The position numbers and the translations under genes are program-made. Shown in pieces: positions 24,041 to 35,298 of a stretch of 64,000 nucleotides of DNA. The notes beneath the pieces were generated by a model. That model had not been told where the DNA came from, ran no database searches, and worked only from the letters and a program-made list of their open reading frames with translations. Positions within the stretch are counted from its first letter, which is position 1. Each line of letters opens with the position of its first letter. Source of the stretch: Lasiodiplodia sp. COLG20 (taxonomy: Eukaryota; Ascomycota; Dothideomycetes; Botryosphaeriales; Botryosphaeriaceae); contig VNWV01000001.1 in the NCBI GenBank assembly GCA_009801085.1, positions 4,774,001 through 4,838,000 of the forward strand, given 5' to 3'.

Positions 24041-24598
24041 GCTTGTCTTTTCATGGGTCGGAAAGAGGCACGGCGTGGATTAGGTAAAGGCGTTGTTCAT
24101 GGCTGGAATGGTGCTTACTTACTGCAGGGTCACAGAAGATAAGATGATGACAATGATTTTAAATGCGCTTCTTTGATTATGCTGCATCTGTGCAGTCTGG
24201 ACCATAGGGTCCAGACTTGACATCGAACGCCCGCGGAAAGAATGGCATATGCAGCGACGGCACAAGTCGTTCGTTTCTAGAGTTGTCCTTTTCCCCAATC
24301 GTTGAAAATGCAGACCGGGTGCCGGGTATACATTCCAGCCTGATGACGCAGCGGGGCCATCCGGCATCTAGTGAATGCAGCTGAGTCATCCCGCCAGCAC
24401 ATGCCGACCATCCATAAAAAGCTCCGCCCCGCAACTTGTCAAAACCCAACATCAGCAACGAACACTCCTTGGAATACTTTGGTGGGGAGCTTAAAGCTCT
24501 CCGCTGCATTTCTGCAACCGTCCAACGCAATTGACATTTGCTCACCTCATTGGAGCTATTCGGGCCAAATCATTTGCAGAAACCCACCACTGTGAGCG
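24041..24598. other. Intergenic region
   Basis: 558 bp between tandem plus-strand genes. A CCATAAAAAG TATA-like element lies near 24412, about 185 bp before the MOSC gene. Confidence 0.5.
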
Positions 24599-25672
24599 AT
24601 GGATGTAGTCACAGAGAAGCCGAAAACGCTCGTCGCGGATCCATCTCTCGTACCGCTCTTGGCCTCAGTTCTCCTCATCATCCTACCTTCCGCATTTTTC
24701 CTTCTTCGCTATCTGGGCCGCAATGTCGGTGAACGTTCCCTCGGTGTAGCACCGGCGCTGCCGCCAGCCGACGAAATCATCAGCCTGCGCATCTACCCGA
24801 TCAAGTCCTGCCGCGGGATTCAGGTCAAGTCGGCCAAGCTTCTGCGTACAGGACTCGACCTGGACCGCAACTGGATGTTCGTCTCGCTGCCGAAGCGCGA
24901 GTTCATCACCATCCGCAACAACTCCAAGCTGACGCTCATCGACACGGCCGTCGACTGGGCTGCCGACGAGCTCAGCGTCAGCGTCAAGGGCGACCCGGCC
25001 AGCAAGATCACCATCCCTGCGCACCCGTCCCGCGACTGGCTCGAGGCCAACACCACGCTGCGCGGCGGCAACGTCATCTGGAGCCAGGAGACGGACGGCT
25101 GGGAGTACCCGGAGGCGCTGACGAAGCCCTTCGCCGCCTTCCTGGACACGGACCTGCGCCTGATCTACAAGGGGCCCACGCCCCGCGTGCTGCGCGGCGG
25201 CGGCGACCCCAAGGTGCTGGGCCGCACGCAGTCGACCAAGTTCGCCGACATGATGCCCGTGCAGGTCAGCTCGCTGGCCAGCATCGCCGAGCTGAACTCG
25301 CGCCTGCGCGCGCGTGAGGAAGATGAGATCGACATCGAGCGCTTCCGGCCGAACGTCGTCGTGCGCGGCCACGAGCCGTGGAACGAGGACGTGTGGAAGA
25401 CGCTGCGCATCGACGAGAAGCTTGAGCTCGACGTCGTCTGCCGCTGCCTGCGCTGCCAGGTGCCCAACGTCGATCCCGACACGGCCGAGAAGCACCCGCG
25501 CCAGCCATGGAACGAGCTCATGAAGTACAGGCGCATTGATGAGGGACTGAAGTTCAAGCCTAGCTTTGGCATGTTGTGCGCGCCGAGGGATGAGGGGTTG
25601 CTGGAGGTTGGGATGAAGTTTGAGGTCACGAAGACGACGAATGACCATTACTTTGTCAGTCCGATGAAGTAG
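24599..25672 (+). CDS. Membrane-anchored MOSC-domain protein (mARC-like)
   Basis: Single exon, 357 aa. A hydrophobic anchor (residues about 15-38) precedes an N-terminal MOSC beta-barrel domain (about 58-185; IYPIKSCRGIQVKSA, GLDLDRNWMFV) and the catalytic MOSC domain (about 210-355). It has ERFRPNVVVRG and the CRCLRCQVPNVDPDT motif, in which Cys286 is the candidate molybdenum ligand. The layout matches mitochondrial amidoxime-reducing component proteins, which reduce N-hydroxylated compounds with cytochrome b5 on the outer mitochondrial membrane. Activity toward a particular substrate is not inferable. The opposite-strand 361-codon ORF over the same bases is a shadow created by high GC. Confidence 0.9.
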   Translation: MDVVTEKPKTLVADPSLVPLLASVLLIILPSAFFLLRYLGRNVGERSLGVAPALPPADEIISLRIYPIKSCRGIQVKSAKLLRTGLDLDRNWMFVSLPKREFITIRNNSKLTLIDTAVDWAADELSVSVKGDPASKITIPAHPSRDWLEANTTLRGGNVIWSQETDGWEYPEALTKPFAAFLDTDLRLIYKGPTPRVLRGGGDPKVLGRTQSTKFADMMPVQVSSLASIAELNSRLRAREEDEIDIERFRPNVVVRGHEPWNEDVWKTLRIDEKLELDVVCRCLRCQVPNVDPDTAEKHPRQPWNELMKYRRIDEGLKFKPSFGMLCAPRDEGLLEVGMKFEVTKTTNDHYFVSPMK

Positions 25673-27202
25673 TGGCTGTGCATACTTGGGAAGGTGGGTG
25701 GCGTAAAAGGATTTGTCGCCTGTACGATTCTGAACCAATGTGGCGAGGGGGCATGTTGTGAGCTGCAAGCGTATTGGGCGGGTCTTGTATCACGGCTGTA
25801 TATGATGTCTTGACTTCATGATTCTGGAAAGGGATGATTTCTCCAAATCCTCCTTGCTGACTGATTCTTGGCTCCTTCGGACTGTGATTATTAGACTTAC
25901 GATAGCGAAATTGGACACTATCTGAAGATACCTGACTTCAAGTGGCCGGCGAACACACCATCATGTCGAAGTAGGATTACAGAAGCGGTGGAATTTGATG
26001 CGAACTGTGAAAGTTAGAGCAAGCAGATGTTCAAGAGTGTCGTGATTCAATGTGATAACCTGATAGAACAGACGCTGGGTAGCAGCTGAGCGTCGGTTAA
26101 CGCGTCATCACGCGCCCTCTCCACGCGTTGACATTTCAGCCAATCATCTCGCCTTGATCTGCTTTGCCCCACCACACACAACAGTCTTGTCAGGCAGCTT
26201 ACAGAACTTCACAGCCATCGCCTCGAGACTCGGTCCGACCTCTCCCTTCGCAGCTGATGCGAGACATAGTCCCTCCAAATTCACAAGGATCGGGCAACAT
26301 TTCCGACTCTTTTTGTCATCTCTCAGGCAGCCACGCTAGTTCGTGGGTCATTCATCCACGGGACTCAGAATGCCTCCGTCCTTCGGGCTCGCGATTCATG
26401 CTCGTGTCTGACACTGTGAGCTTATGGTCCTGCTCAACGTGATGCGCCAAAGACCCACCGCCAGTGGTTCCGTTTACCGGATTGACAGACTATCAGGCTA
26501 CGTGTGTACATAACTTCTTCGCGCCGCATTTATGAAGACAGCAATCGAGTCAAGCTCACGTCCCGGAGCGGCGGTTCCCGCCTTCCCGTTTCGTTCCGCC
26601 TGCCACCCGCCGTCATCCATGCCCCGCTTCCGCTGCAATCACACAGCGCTGGCCAACACGCAGACAGGTTAACACCTCTCAAGACATCCCGAAAGCGACA
26701 AACGTTCGCATACATGCAAACATAGTTGTCCCATGAGCGCCGGACTCGAGGAGAATTTTTGACGCAGGGCTGCGGCGCAGCTAGCTGATCATGCGTGGGG
26801 CAAGACCTGACGGCTGCCGCGGCTTTCCTCACAGCCTACCTTAGTCTCCGACGGCCAATCCAAGCCCATTTCTGCTAGTGCCTCCGCTCTCTGCCGCCAT
26901 TAAAAGTCATAGCTGACTCGCAGATACCGCGAACTCGAAAGATGTTTGGTCCTGATCGAGTCCAGCCAGCTAAGAGGCGCAGAGGTGGGCACGATGGACA
27001 ATAATCTGCTGAGTAGATCCGGTGCGGCTCAGGGGCTATTAAAGACAGCAGCTTATGCTTGTGATCCCTATTCTTGATTCTACTCTAGGCCATTCCCACC
27101 GTCTGCATTTCGCCGTTGGAGAACCAAACCCCGCGTCCACAGGCCATCCAAATCAACAGCTTTTAATCCGGATTTGTCCATACCAAAATCAGCCCCACTG
27201 CC
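25673..27202. other. Intergenic region, 1.5 kb
   Basis: No gene with protein-like features; ORFs are under 105 codons and overlap in different frames. Confidence 0.5.
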
Positions 27203-28159
27203 ATGGCATCTTTCAAGGGAAAGGTCATAGCCATCACCGGTGCGGGATCTGGAATCGGTCTCGCCACCGCTCACCTGCTCGCCGCCCGTGGTGCGGCCGT
27301 CTCTCTCTCCGACATCAACGCAGAATCCCTCGCAAAAGCCAAATCCTCCATCCTTGCTAAAACACCTGATGCGCGCGTCCTGATCACCGCACTCGACGTT
27401 TCAAACCGCCCCGCCGTGGCCGCCTGGATCAAGGCAACCACCGAAGAGTTGGGACCTTTGTCCGGCGCCGCCAATGTTGCCGGTATCATCAACAAAAGCC
27501 TGAACCTTAAGAACGTCGAGGAGACGCCGGACGAAGAGTGGGAGCGTGTCATCGGCGTTAACCTGACCGGCGCCATGGTGTGTCTGAGCGAGGAGGTGCG
27601 GGAGATCAAGAGGTCCGCAAAGAAGCTGGAGGAAGGCGGTACTGGTGGATTTTCTATTGTCAATACGTCAAGTATCGTGGGCTTGAAAGGCAGTCCTCGC
27701 TCGAGCGCGTACGCCGCTTCCAAGGCGGGCGTGAATGCTTTGACGAAGAGCGTGGCCAGGGAGACGGGCGAGTGGGGCATCCGGGTGAACGCGATTGCGC
27801 CGTAAGTTGCTCTTTTCTCTGGTTGTGGAAGCTACCTCATTGCGTTGATCTGGGAGAGCATACCTGGTGTTCTTTTGGGAATTTCGAGATGCTGGCTGGT
27901 TTCCTCCCCTTCTTTTATCAACCCTTTTGGAGCATGGGCTGACGGGCAATTTTTCTACAGCGGTGTTATTCTCACACCATTGACTAATCTGGATACTTCC
28001 GACGCAAAAGAAGGCCAGGCAGAATGGAACAAGCTTGCTCCTCTTGGCCGCGTGGGACAGGCGGAAGAGGTTGCTGAGGTGATTGCATGGCTGCTGAGTG
28101 ACAACAGCTCGTATATCACGGGCATGATCCACGAGGTCGACGGAGGTATCATGGCATAG
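27203..28159 (+). CDS. Short-chain dehydrogenase/reductase (classical SDR)
   Basis: Exons 27203-27801 and 27961-28159 with a 159-nt intron (GTAAGT...CTACAG) encode 265 aa, the standard classical-SDR length. Cofactor loop TGAGSGIG (12-19), NVAG (91-94), catalytic Ser156/157, and Tyr170/Lys174 in SSAYAASKAG are all present. The acidic Asp37 in LSDIN after beta-2 suggests preference for NAD(H), though that is an inference. The C-terminal SSYITGMIHEVDGGIMA is the usual closing segment. The substrate is unknown. The second exon completes the substrate-binding loop (LTPLTNLDTSD), so both exons are needed for a working fold. Confidence 0.93.
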
Positions 28160-28884
28160 TAATGCGGATTATGTTGTTGAACCTATTGCTGAGCCCTAAT
28201 TCTAATCAATTCTCGGGTTTTAATCTCTCTGCTTGTCGAAACAATGCTGCTGGAGGTCGTTATTGCGGTTGTCTCCCTCGTCATCTTGATTGCGCTGGTG
28301 AACACAATATAACTTGCAGAAGCTCTCGTAGTTCTAGCAATTAGCGAAACTGGCCGCGTGTTCTGTTTCATTGCCGACTCTGTATACCTATTAATGTCTC
28401 TGTGTGTGTACCTTTTCGCATGGTATTTCTATTTTCGAACCAGAGAAACACTGCCTCAAAACAACATGGCAGGACTGCAGCCCGAAAAGCGGACGTGGCA
28501 GAGTGCGAGCGTGGCAGAGTATGGACGTTGCTCGAAAGTGAGAATCGAATGTTGAGCGAAGCTGAGGTGAGATTAAGTTCTGGACTGACTGGATTGTGTT
28601 ACTAGCAGGAAAGGCTTTGCCTAACTAGGCAATCAGTGACCGTGCATCACTCTGGCCCAGCTCCGACATCACCGTCACTACCATAACACGCAATGGAGCT
28701 TCTCCCTTCCATCACATACTGCCCGCGGGTACCGGCATGACATTCACCCGCGCTGCAGGCCTTTACCTATTCATCCTGCCCCGAGCAAGGTCACCTCACC
28801 TTCACTTCTTCCTCCCCTTCCAACCTCCACAGTCCACTTGGAACACGACCACCCTTGCACACCGCGCTCCGCTTACCATTCATC
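28160..28884. other. Intergenic region
   Basis: 725 bp; the right part is pyrimidine-rich leader sequence of the rhodopsin-domain gene. No gene seen. Confidence 0.5.
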
Positions 28885-30485
28885 ATGGCTTCCGCACCGC
28901 CTGAGGGCGCCATAGGAGGGCACAAGCCGAACTATGTGAACCCTGAGAACCAGATCGCGCTGCTGGTCGGGGTTCAGACACCGATGTTCGCCCTAATGTT
29001 GTTGATTGTCGCTGCTCGTTTCTTTGACCGGGCTTATAACCACATTCGCCTCGATGCCTCCGACTGGCTCACTGTTCTCGCTTTCGTATGTACACATTCT
29101 CATCCTCGAGAGTTCTGGGTTGCAAAGAGATACCACTTATATTATGTCAGGTCTTCGTCATTGCTTGCAACATCATTCCGCTGGCAGGGATCGCAACTGG
29201 AGTGGGCCTCCACACCTGGGACATCAAGGAAGAGTGGAAGGTCATCAACCTCAAACTCACCTTCGCCTTCCGCATTTCGTTCTCGATCGCTGCTCCGCTT
29301 ATCAAAATCGCGGTCATGCTCTTCTACATGCGCCTGTTCCCCCACAGCAAGTGGAACATTTGGTTCTGCCGTTGCATGATTGGCTTCTGCGCATTTGCCG
29401 CAATCGCCTTCATCTTCATCACCACCTTCGCGTGCAGCCCGCCATCGGAATACTGGAACGCAGAGAAGGGCAGAAATCGCAACTGCCACAACGAGTCTAA
29501 GATCCTCCTCTCGGCGTCGTGTGAGAAGCTTGTAACGGAATTTCTGGTCTTTGCCTGGCCTATCTACTACATCTGGAAACTGAAATTGCCAAAGATGACG
29601 CGCATTTGGCTGGGCGTCTTGTTCTCAATTGGCACTATGTAAGTCCTCTCTCCCACACCCCTTTCACTTCGCTTCACCGCCAAAAAAGCATGTAGCCCTA
29701 TGACAAGGAAAAAAGAAAAATAATTTTGTCACAGCACCTCCTTCCTCGGCCTCATCAAGACCGGATACCTATGGTACAGCTTGAACCACCCCCCGGACTT
29801 CCCGTGGACCGCCGCCCGCGTCTTCATGATCGAAACCCTGGAAATCAACCTCTGCCTGCTCTGCGGCTGCCTGCCTCACGTCAAGCGCCCCTTCAAGCTC
29901 ATCTGCTGCTGCATCTGCCGTCACCGCCGCAAGGCCAGGAACAGGAACAGGAACAGGAAGCCCCAAACGCCCGAAGCCCCCCGGCACCAAGACAACATCG
30001 GCCTCTTTGGACCCCAGCCTCGCCAGCCGCGGCCCATCGCGCTGCGCGACCGCGACCTAGGCAACCGCCGCAACGGCGTCGTCTTCCGCTCGCTCCCTCG
30101 CAGTACCACCGTCGACGATGACGACCTCACGTTCGAGAGCGGCGACGACAACGGCAACGCCATGCTCCGTCGTGTCAACGGCAACACGCCCACGCTGGTT
30201 GGCCCCCGTCTGAGCAACCCTCCCCCGGACTTCAACGTCGCCGTCGTTATGGACATGCTCCAGCGCTCCAGCAGTCTTGCCATGACGTCGCCGCAGTCCC
30301 CGCCGAAGACTCCTAAGACTCCCAAGCACCAGCAGGGTCAGCAGCAGGGCCAGAGCCCCCGTCTTCCCCGCTCCCCGGGCTCGATGGACATGGTCGCGCT
30401 GCGTGACGAGGCCGAGGCCCAGGCGCTGGCCCAAGCCCGGGCGAACGGCAGCCCTCGTGCTGCCTCCGGAGGCTCTGAGGAGTGA
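28885..30485 (+). CDS. Fungal rhodopsin-domain integral membrane protein
   Basis: Three exons, 28885-29085, 29151-29638 and 29735-30485, give 479 aa. The introns are GTATGT...GTCAG and GTAAGT...CACAG, and both phases fit. The N-terminal 270 residues show about seven hydrophobic segments with family marks DASDWLTVLAF, EEWKVINLKLTFAFRI, LIKIAVMLFYMRLFP, FACSPPSEYWN and IETLEINLCLLCGCLP. The C-terminal 210 residues are hydrophilic and disordered: a basic RNRNRNRK stretch, an acidic DDDD patch, and Gln/Pro-rich repeats. This is the widespread Pezizomycotina family named for a distant rhodopsin likeness (PF20684 type). It has no retinal-binding lysine assignment here and no settled function. CFEM or effector domains are absent. 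Confidence 0.88.
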
Positions 30486-31449
30486 CTATTTGCTGGGAAG
30501 ATGAGCGGACGGCGGACGGTCAGGAACCGCAGGTGAAGGTTGATACTTTGGGCTTTCTCTTTTTCTTTCTTCTTCTTCTTCTTTAATTCTTTTAATGATG
30601 ATCATGTGGCACGAGCGCCTGTTGGGGGGAAACAACCTCGGAATGGGGGGATTCAAGGATTCAACGGGGACATCGGCTTGCGAAAGAAACGACCAAGACG
30701 GAGTGTCTTCGGTAGATTAGGATATGGATTTCATGGAAAGCGAATGGAAGCTCAATACCTTCTCTACCTTCCTTCTTCTCCTGCGTTGTGATGTCTTGGT
30801 TTTCTCCTTTTGTTCGGGCTGAGTTCGCTCGGTTCATGAACAATGCAGGGTCTTGAAGCGGAGGTGACTCTTCACGCTCGCGCCGGCGGTGTGGCTCCCG
30901 GTGTTCTTGTGGAAAACCTTGTAGGGAGTTCCGGATATGAAATTAACATTGTTCTTGATACATGTATACACAAAACGAACAAAGACAAAGGCTAGTGTGA
31001 GAGGCTGAGAAGAACTCCTTTCCGCAAAAAAGAGTAACAAGAAGGGTAAAGAGAACTTTTTCCACCCCGGGCGAAATGAAGCAATGCCGAATGGCCAGAC
31101 TACACGGCTTTGCCACAGAGGTGAAACCCAAATGCTAGGAACGAGGGTATCTTCGACGAAGAAGGTCAATGAATGAGAAAATGTGAAGTTGACGAGTAGG
31201 TATACAGAAAGAAAGAAACGCGCGTAACCGAGTTTTTCGCCTTTGCTGAGTCATAACGACGTCTTGACTTTCGTGCCGAGCTGTTCGCTTAGTTGGAGGG
31301 TTGATCTGAAGCCTCTCCAGATCAGGGCGGGTGAAGAACGCATGATGGTAGACGACAAGCGCATTCCGGCTGACCAGTGGCGTGGTCCTCCGGTTCGTTG
31401 TTCAGGCTCATCCAGACGAAGAAGAAAGATGCTCACGACGATCAGCGCA
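30486..31449. other. Convergent intergenic region
   Basis: 3' flanks of the rhodopsin-domain gene and the coiled-coil gene. A CT-rich tract lies at about 30552-30595. No gene supported. Confidence 0.5.
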
Positions 31450-32250
31450 TCACAGGTCCAACAAACTCTCGCCCAAAGTCTCCCCACTCCTCTCCTTCTT
31501 CAACGCCCTCCCCTCACTCCTTACACTCAACGCAGCCCCGAAATTCATTCCTCCCCCACCTCCAACAGCTCCCTTCCCAGGCACCTTTTTCTTGGCACCA
31601 GGCGCGACCCTTAGCACCTCGACACCAGGCTGCATCTCCAGCACCCTCCGCAGCCCCTCCAGCGCCTCGACCCTCCTCCGATACAGATCCGCATCCTCGA
31701 CCATGGGCGCGGGCTGAGCCTCCATCAGCCGGCGCAAGCCCTCCATGGCCTCGACCTTGCGCCTGTACAGGTCCGCGTCTTCCTCCTGCTGGTGCGTCGA
31801 CCGGCTGCCCGCGCTGCTCCTCCTGAAGTGCCCGTTGTGCTGCTGGTCGGACCACGGCACGCCATTGCTGGTGCTGCCGCCGCCGTTCTTGACACTTGCG
31901 TTGTTGTTGCCGCTGTCGTGCTCGTCGCGCCAGCGCCGCTCCCAGCCCTCCATGACGCCGACCACCTTCTCGACCGCCCGTGTTGCGCGGCCGACGTCCT
32001 TGTCGATGTTGGAGGTGCGAACGGTGTCGCGCACGGCGGTGGTACTGTCGCGGATAGCGGTAGCCGTGTCGCGCAGCTCGCGTAGTAGCGCGTCGATCGC
32101 GGTCGTCTGGCTGGCGGCCTGGATGCGCTGGGCCGCGACGAGGGCGTGCAGCGCGTAGGCGATGTATGCGAGCAGCGGCAGGAGGACGGCAAGGGCAGCC
32201 GTTTCGAGCGGTGAAAGGGAGATGTTGTAGGTCCGCGGTTGCGCCGCCAT
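31450..32250 (-). CDS. Membrane-anchored coiled-coil protein with internal 24-residue duplication
   Basis: From ATG 32250-32248 (good context, GAAAACATGGCG) the frame gives 266 aa; the open frame 13 codons upstream begins only with TTG. A hydrophobic segment (about 18-39) is followed by a Thr/Asp/Arg-rich helical stretch (45-110) with heptad-like spacing, and a Gly/Asn/Ser linker. Two near-identical units then occur at 157-180 and 185-208, each of the form EDADLYRR-VEA-EGLRR--E-QP, separated by four residues. The C-terminus is Gly/Lys-rich, then SEGRALKKERSGETLGESLLDL-like. Likely a single-pass membrane protein with a cytosolic coiled coil; family and function are not recognised. A longer ORF in another frame (31725-32885) is a shadow. 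Confidence 0.7.
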   Translation of the reverse strand: MAAQPRTYNISLSPLETAALAVLLPLLAYIAYALHALVAAQRIQAASQTTAIDALLRELRDTATAIRDSTTAVRDTVRTSNIDKDVGRATRAVEKVVGVMEGWERRWRDEHDSGNNNASVKNGGGSTSNGVPWSDQQHNGHFRRSSAGSRSTHQQEEDADLYRRKVEAMEGLRRLMEAQPAPMVEDADLYRRRVEALEGLRRVLEMQPGVEVLRVAPGAKKKVPGKGAVGGGGGMNFGAALSVRSEGRALKKERSGETLGESLLDL

Positions 32251-34007
32251 GTTTTCTTCGCTGGGGATTTTATCTTGCGCCGGATGCAATGCGCGCGCGT
32301 GTTGGAAGGGTTGTGTGTATTTGCGGCACGCTCAGAGACGATTAAGGAGGCTTGGGATTGAGAAGCGTGCGGGCGCGGGTACGTATTTTCGTTCTCTCTC
32401 CCCGTCGTGGAGTCAGAGTCGGAGCATGTGCGGCGGGCGCCCGGAGCGGTCGGTGTCGTGTGCCGGCAACTGCGGGGTTCGGTCTCGCGATTTCGGTTGG
32501 TGGCGCGCGCCGTTGGCTGTTGTCGCGGAGACGGGCGGGAGCTACGGTGGTGGTGATGCAGCGGCACGCGCTGGGCGACGAGGAGCTCTGCGATCGGGCA
32601 TCTGGAAAGCGGGCGCGGCGGGAGACGGGCCGCCAAGGGAGGAAAGGGAGGAGCCGGTTGGTTTACGCACGAGAACGGGCGGAGCGGTGGGAAAGAACGG
32701 GAACAACCAGAACCCCTTTGCCGAGGTGATCGACGCCCCCCGCAGCGCGCTAGTGTAGGGCTGACACCTGACCCAATGGGATGGTTGAAGAATAGTTTAA
32801 TGCAATGAGCCGAGATGTGATTAGCTGTTTGATTCAAATACTGTACAACACCCCAATGCTTGACTCTCTCCCACACACCAATCATGCCGAATCCGACTCA
32901 GATGCAGGCCGCAGCTCATGCTCATTAGACACAGCAAACTTGCTCTTGCTGCGAACGTGGGGGCCATAGCGATACAAGATGCATGGTACCGGCCCTGGTG
33001 GGTTCATCCATCTCAAACAAGATGCGTCAAGCGTTATGTGTTATACAAGGCGGGTGTGCTATTCACCGTCCAAAAGGCGAACTAGATGCTACCTTCGCTA
33101 GATCCCCTTTCTAGATGTGGTATCATGCATAACAAGTTCGGCAATGTGATCGTAGAGAACGCGTAATAGAAATCGTTTTGCATTGACCAGTTTTGGTGGC
33201 CGCGTGTCTACCACTGCCTAACTTATGCTTCTAATTCACAGAGACATTGCCACACAGATTCGATCTTCTCAGGATCCTCGGTTCTATGAGTGAGCCGTAT
33301 CTGCTTTGGCTCCGTAGTACTCCCGGCATTCTTTGCGGCCCTATCGAAGCGAAGGAAGCCTATCAATGCGTGAACGGAACGTTTCCTAAGATCTTGGCAT
33401 AGATTTAGCAAAAATGGCGTAAGCAAAGCGTTTCCATCGCATACACATGCCAAGATCGGTTAGTTGCAGCATTCAGAAGGTTTTCGGTGGTCGGCAGTCG
33501 GCGAATTACAAAACAAATAGCGTCTGGCCAGCATTCCGCCCTTAGCGCGGAAGCTGGCCATGCCAAAGCTGGGGATCCAGAGGCTGCCCGAGGCACTTTC
33601 GTTGTGCTGTGATTAACCCTTACTGGATAATTGTGGGCTTAATCTGGTCGCGCCGGCCTCAATATTCCGCGCTTGGTCACTTTCTGCCATCAGAGAGCTG
33701 AAGGCCCGCTTTTGTTACTTTCATGCATTTCTTTGACAGTTTAGCCTCATAGCCTGTGGGGTCAACAGACGTCGGTGTCGTTTGCTTGTACTGCATCAAC
33801 TTGTTTCCTACAAAATTTTGCTATCGCCAAAAGTCACAAGATCTACGTGTATGGGTCTATCTGAATATAAAGTATGGAAAATGATGCACACGCATTTCAG
33901 CGCTCCGGTACATCCTACATCCATAATTGGTGACTCATAAATCCGAAGTCGGCTCCTGCCACGACAACACGCAACAGAATCCCCTTCTTTCTGGCCGCCA
34001 TCTCAGT
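32251..34007. other. Intergenic region, 1.75 kb
   Basis: Very GC-rich near 32350-32750 with several overlapping ORFs in all frames, then AT-richer to 34000. No supportable gene. Confidence 0.5.
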
Positions 34008-34757
34008 TTATGCCTCCGCTCCATCGGCCAGCTCCCTCCTCATATCCTCCAACCTCTTCCTCTGCTTACCCTCCCCGTCAAAGTTCGCGCCATCCAACCA
34101 CAGCGACAATGACTCCCGAGCAGCCCCTTTCCCCTCCTCTCCAAACCAATCGGCCTCCACCATCGAAAACCACACCGTATCCCTCCGCCGACCCTTCGCG
34201 ATCAAATGAGCCCTGAACAGTCCCTCCCACACGAACCCAAGACGCGCCGCCGCCCGTTTGCTCGCTTCGTTCAAGTTGTTCGCCTTCCACTCCAGCCGTC
34301 GGTAGCGCAGATCCTCGAACGCATATTGCGCGAGCAGGTAGATGGTTTCCGTCGCGGCAGCCGTGCGCTGCAGCGGGGGTGCGAAAAGTAGGTGTCCGAC
34401 TTCAACGACGCCGTTGGCGGCATCGATGCGCATCAGCGCGGCCCAGCCGAGAACGCGGTCATTGACATGGATAGCGAAGAAGAGCGGGTCCTTGGAGGCG
34501 CACTGGTTGGCGACTTGCGTGCGGAATAAATCCTGGGCGTCGGGCGAAGAGGGGAAGGGTCCGTACGGCAAGTAGTCGAAAAGCCAGGCATTGTCGGGAC
34601 CGCTGATCAGAGGAAACAATGCGTCCGCATCAGACGGGGCGAGAGGACGGAGCGTGACGTGCTTGCCTTGGAAGGTTCTGTGTTCTGGGCGCGTGACTGG
34701 CCGGGGCTCAACGACAGGGCCGAGCGGCCTGGTGGTTTCCGGAGTTTGGGTCACCAT
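34008..34757 (-). CDS. GNAT-family N-acetyltransferase (RimJ/RimL-like)
   Basis: From ATG 34757-34755 the frame gives 249 aa; a TTG three codons upstream is not a likely fungal start. The acetyltransferase fold spans about residues 35-200: VTLRPLAPSDADALFPLI, a central VLGWAALMRIDAANGVVEVGHLLF strand pair with the expected beta-bulge, the acetyl-CoA region RTAAATETIYLLAQYAF, and RRLEWKANNLNEASKRAAARLGF with the typical N-x-x-S-x-x-A-A-x-x-x-G-F ending. The type is Acetyltransf_3, which acetylates protein N-termini or small amines. In fungi the substrate of such single-domain proteins is usually unknown. The C-terminal 50 residues are an extension. Confidence 0.88.
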   Translation of the reverse strand: MVTQTPETTRPLGPVVEPRPVTRPEHRTFQGKHVTLRPLAPSDADALFPLISGPDNAWLFDYLPYGPFPSSPDAQDLFRTQVANQCASKDPLFFAIHVNDRVLGWAALMRIDAANGVVEVGHLLFAPPLQRTAAATETIYLLAQYAFEDLRYRRLEWKANNLNEASKRAAARLGFVWEGLFRAHLIAKGRRRDTVWFSMVEADWFGEEGKGAARESLSLWLDGANFDGEGKQRKRLEDMRRELADGAEA

Positions 34758-35298
34758 TACGGTCAAAAAGGTTTGGGCTTGTAGAGGTGCGGAGTGTGTG
34801 GGTAAAATGGTGTTGACAGCGATGATTCACACGCTCATGTATTTATGTCCGAGGTCGACAGGGATTAGGTAGCGGGATTACGCTAAACCAATTAAGGTCA
34901 AGATGAGGACTACCAATGAACATCTATCTTCTGGCCAATGCTGGTGGCCAATGTAAGCTGTGCGAAGAAAGAATATGAAAAAAACTAAGGCATAGGCCCT
35001 CCGTCGCAGTGAGATACAAGCATCTCAATCTTCAAGCCAACATAACACCAGGGTATTGCCCTAGCCGCCTAGTAATGCGACTCGGACCACGAAGATTGTG
35101 GATCTGGATCCAAGGTCAAAAGCATTAACAATGATGGTGAAGGATCTGGATCAAAAGTCAAAAGCAAAACAATGATGGTGGAGGATCCCGATCTTCCCTG
35201 GCCATGACACTTACCTTCTCATTGACAGACTCCTTGTACTGGCTCACATTTGCCTCCCATAGCCCTCTTTTACCGCCTTGGTTTCTCACAATTTCCAG
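34758..35298. other. Intergenic region with a tandem duplication
   Basis: 541 bp. It holds the tandem repeat at 35101-35183, the GNAT promoter at the left and the paralogue A 3' flank at the right. Confidence 0.5.
35101..35183. repeat. Two-copy tandem repeat, about 42 bp unit
   Basis: Units 35101-35142 and 35143-35183 both read GATCTGGATC, then a GTCAAAAGCA core and AACAATGATGGTG, differing by a few substitutions and one indel. Confidence 0.8.

Noticed and set aside
24683..25768. 361-codon ORF opposite the MOSC gene
   Set aside because: Full overlap on the other strand with a strongly supported gene; produced by high GC at third positions.
31725..32885. Long minus-strand ORF of 386 codons
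   Set aside because: It runs antiparallel or out of frame through the real coiled-coil gene in a GC-rich stretch, and its composition is Arg/Pro/Ser-rich as expected for a shadow.
33223..33596. Two small minus-strand ORFs (76 and 63 codons)
   Set aside because: Different frames, weak composition, no domain or promoter; not enough evidence for a gene.
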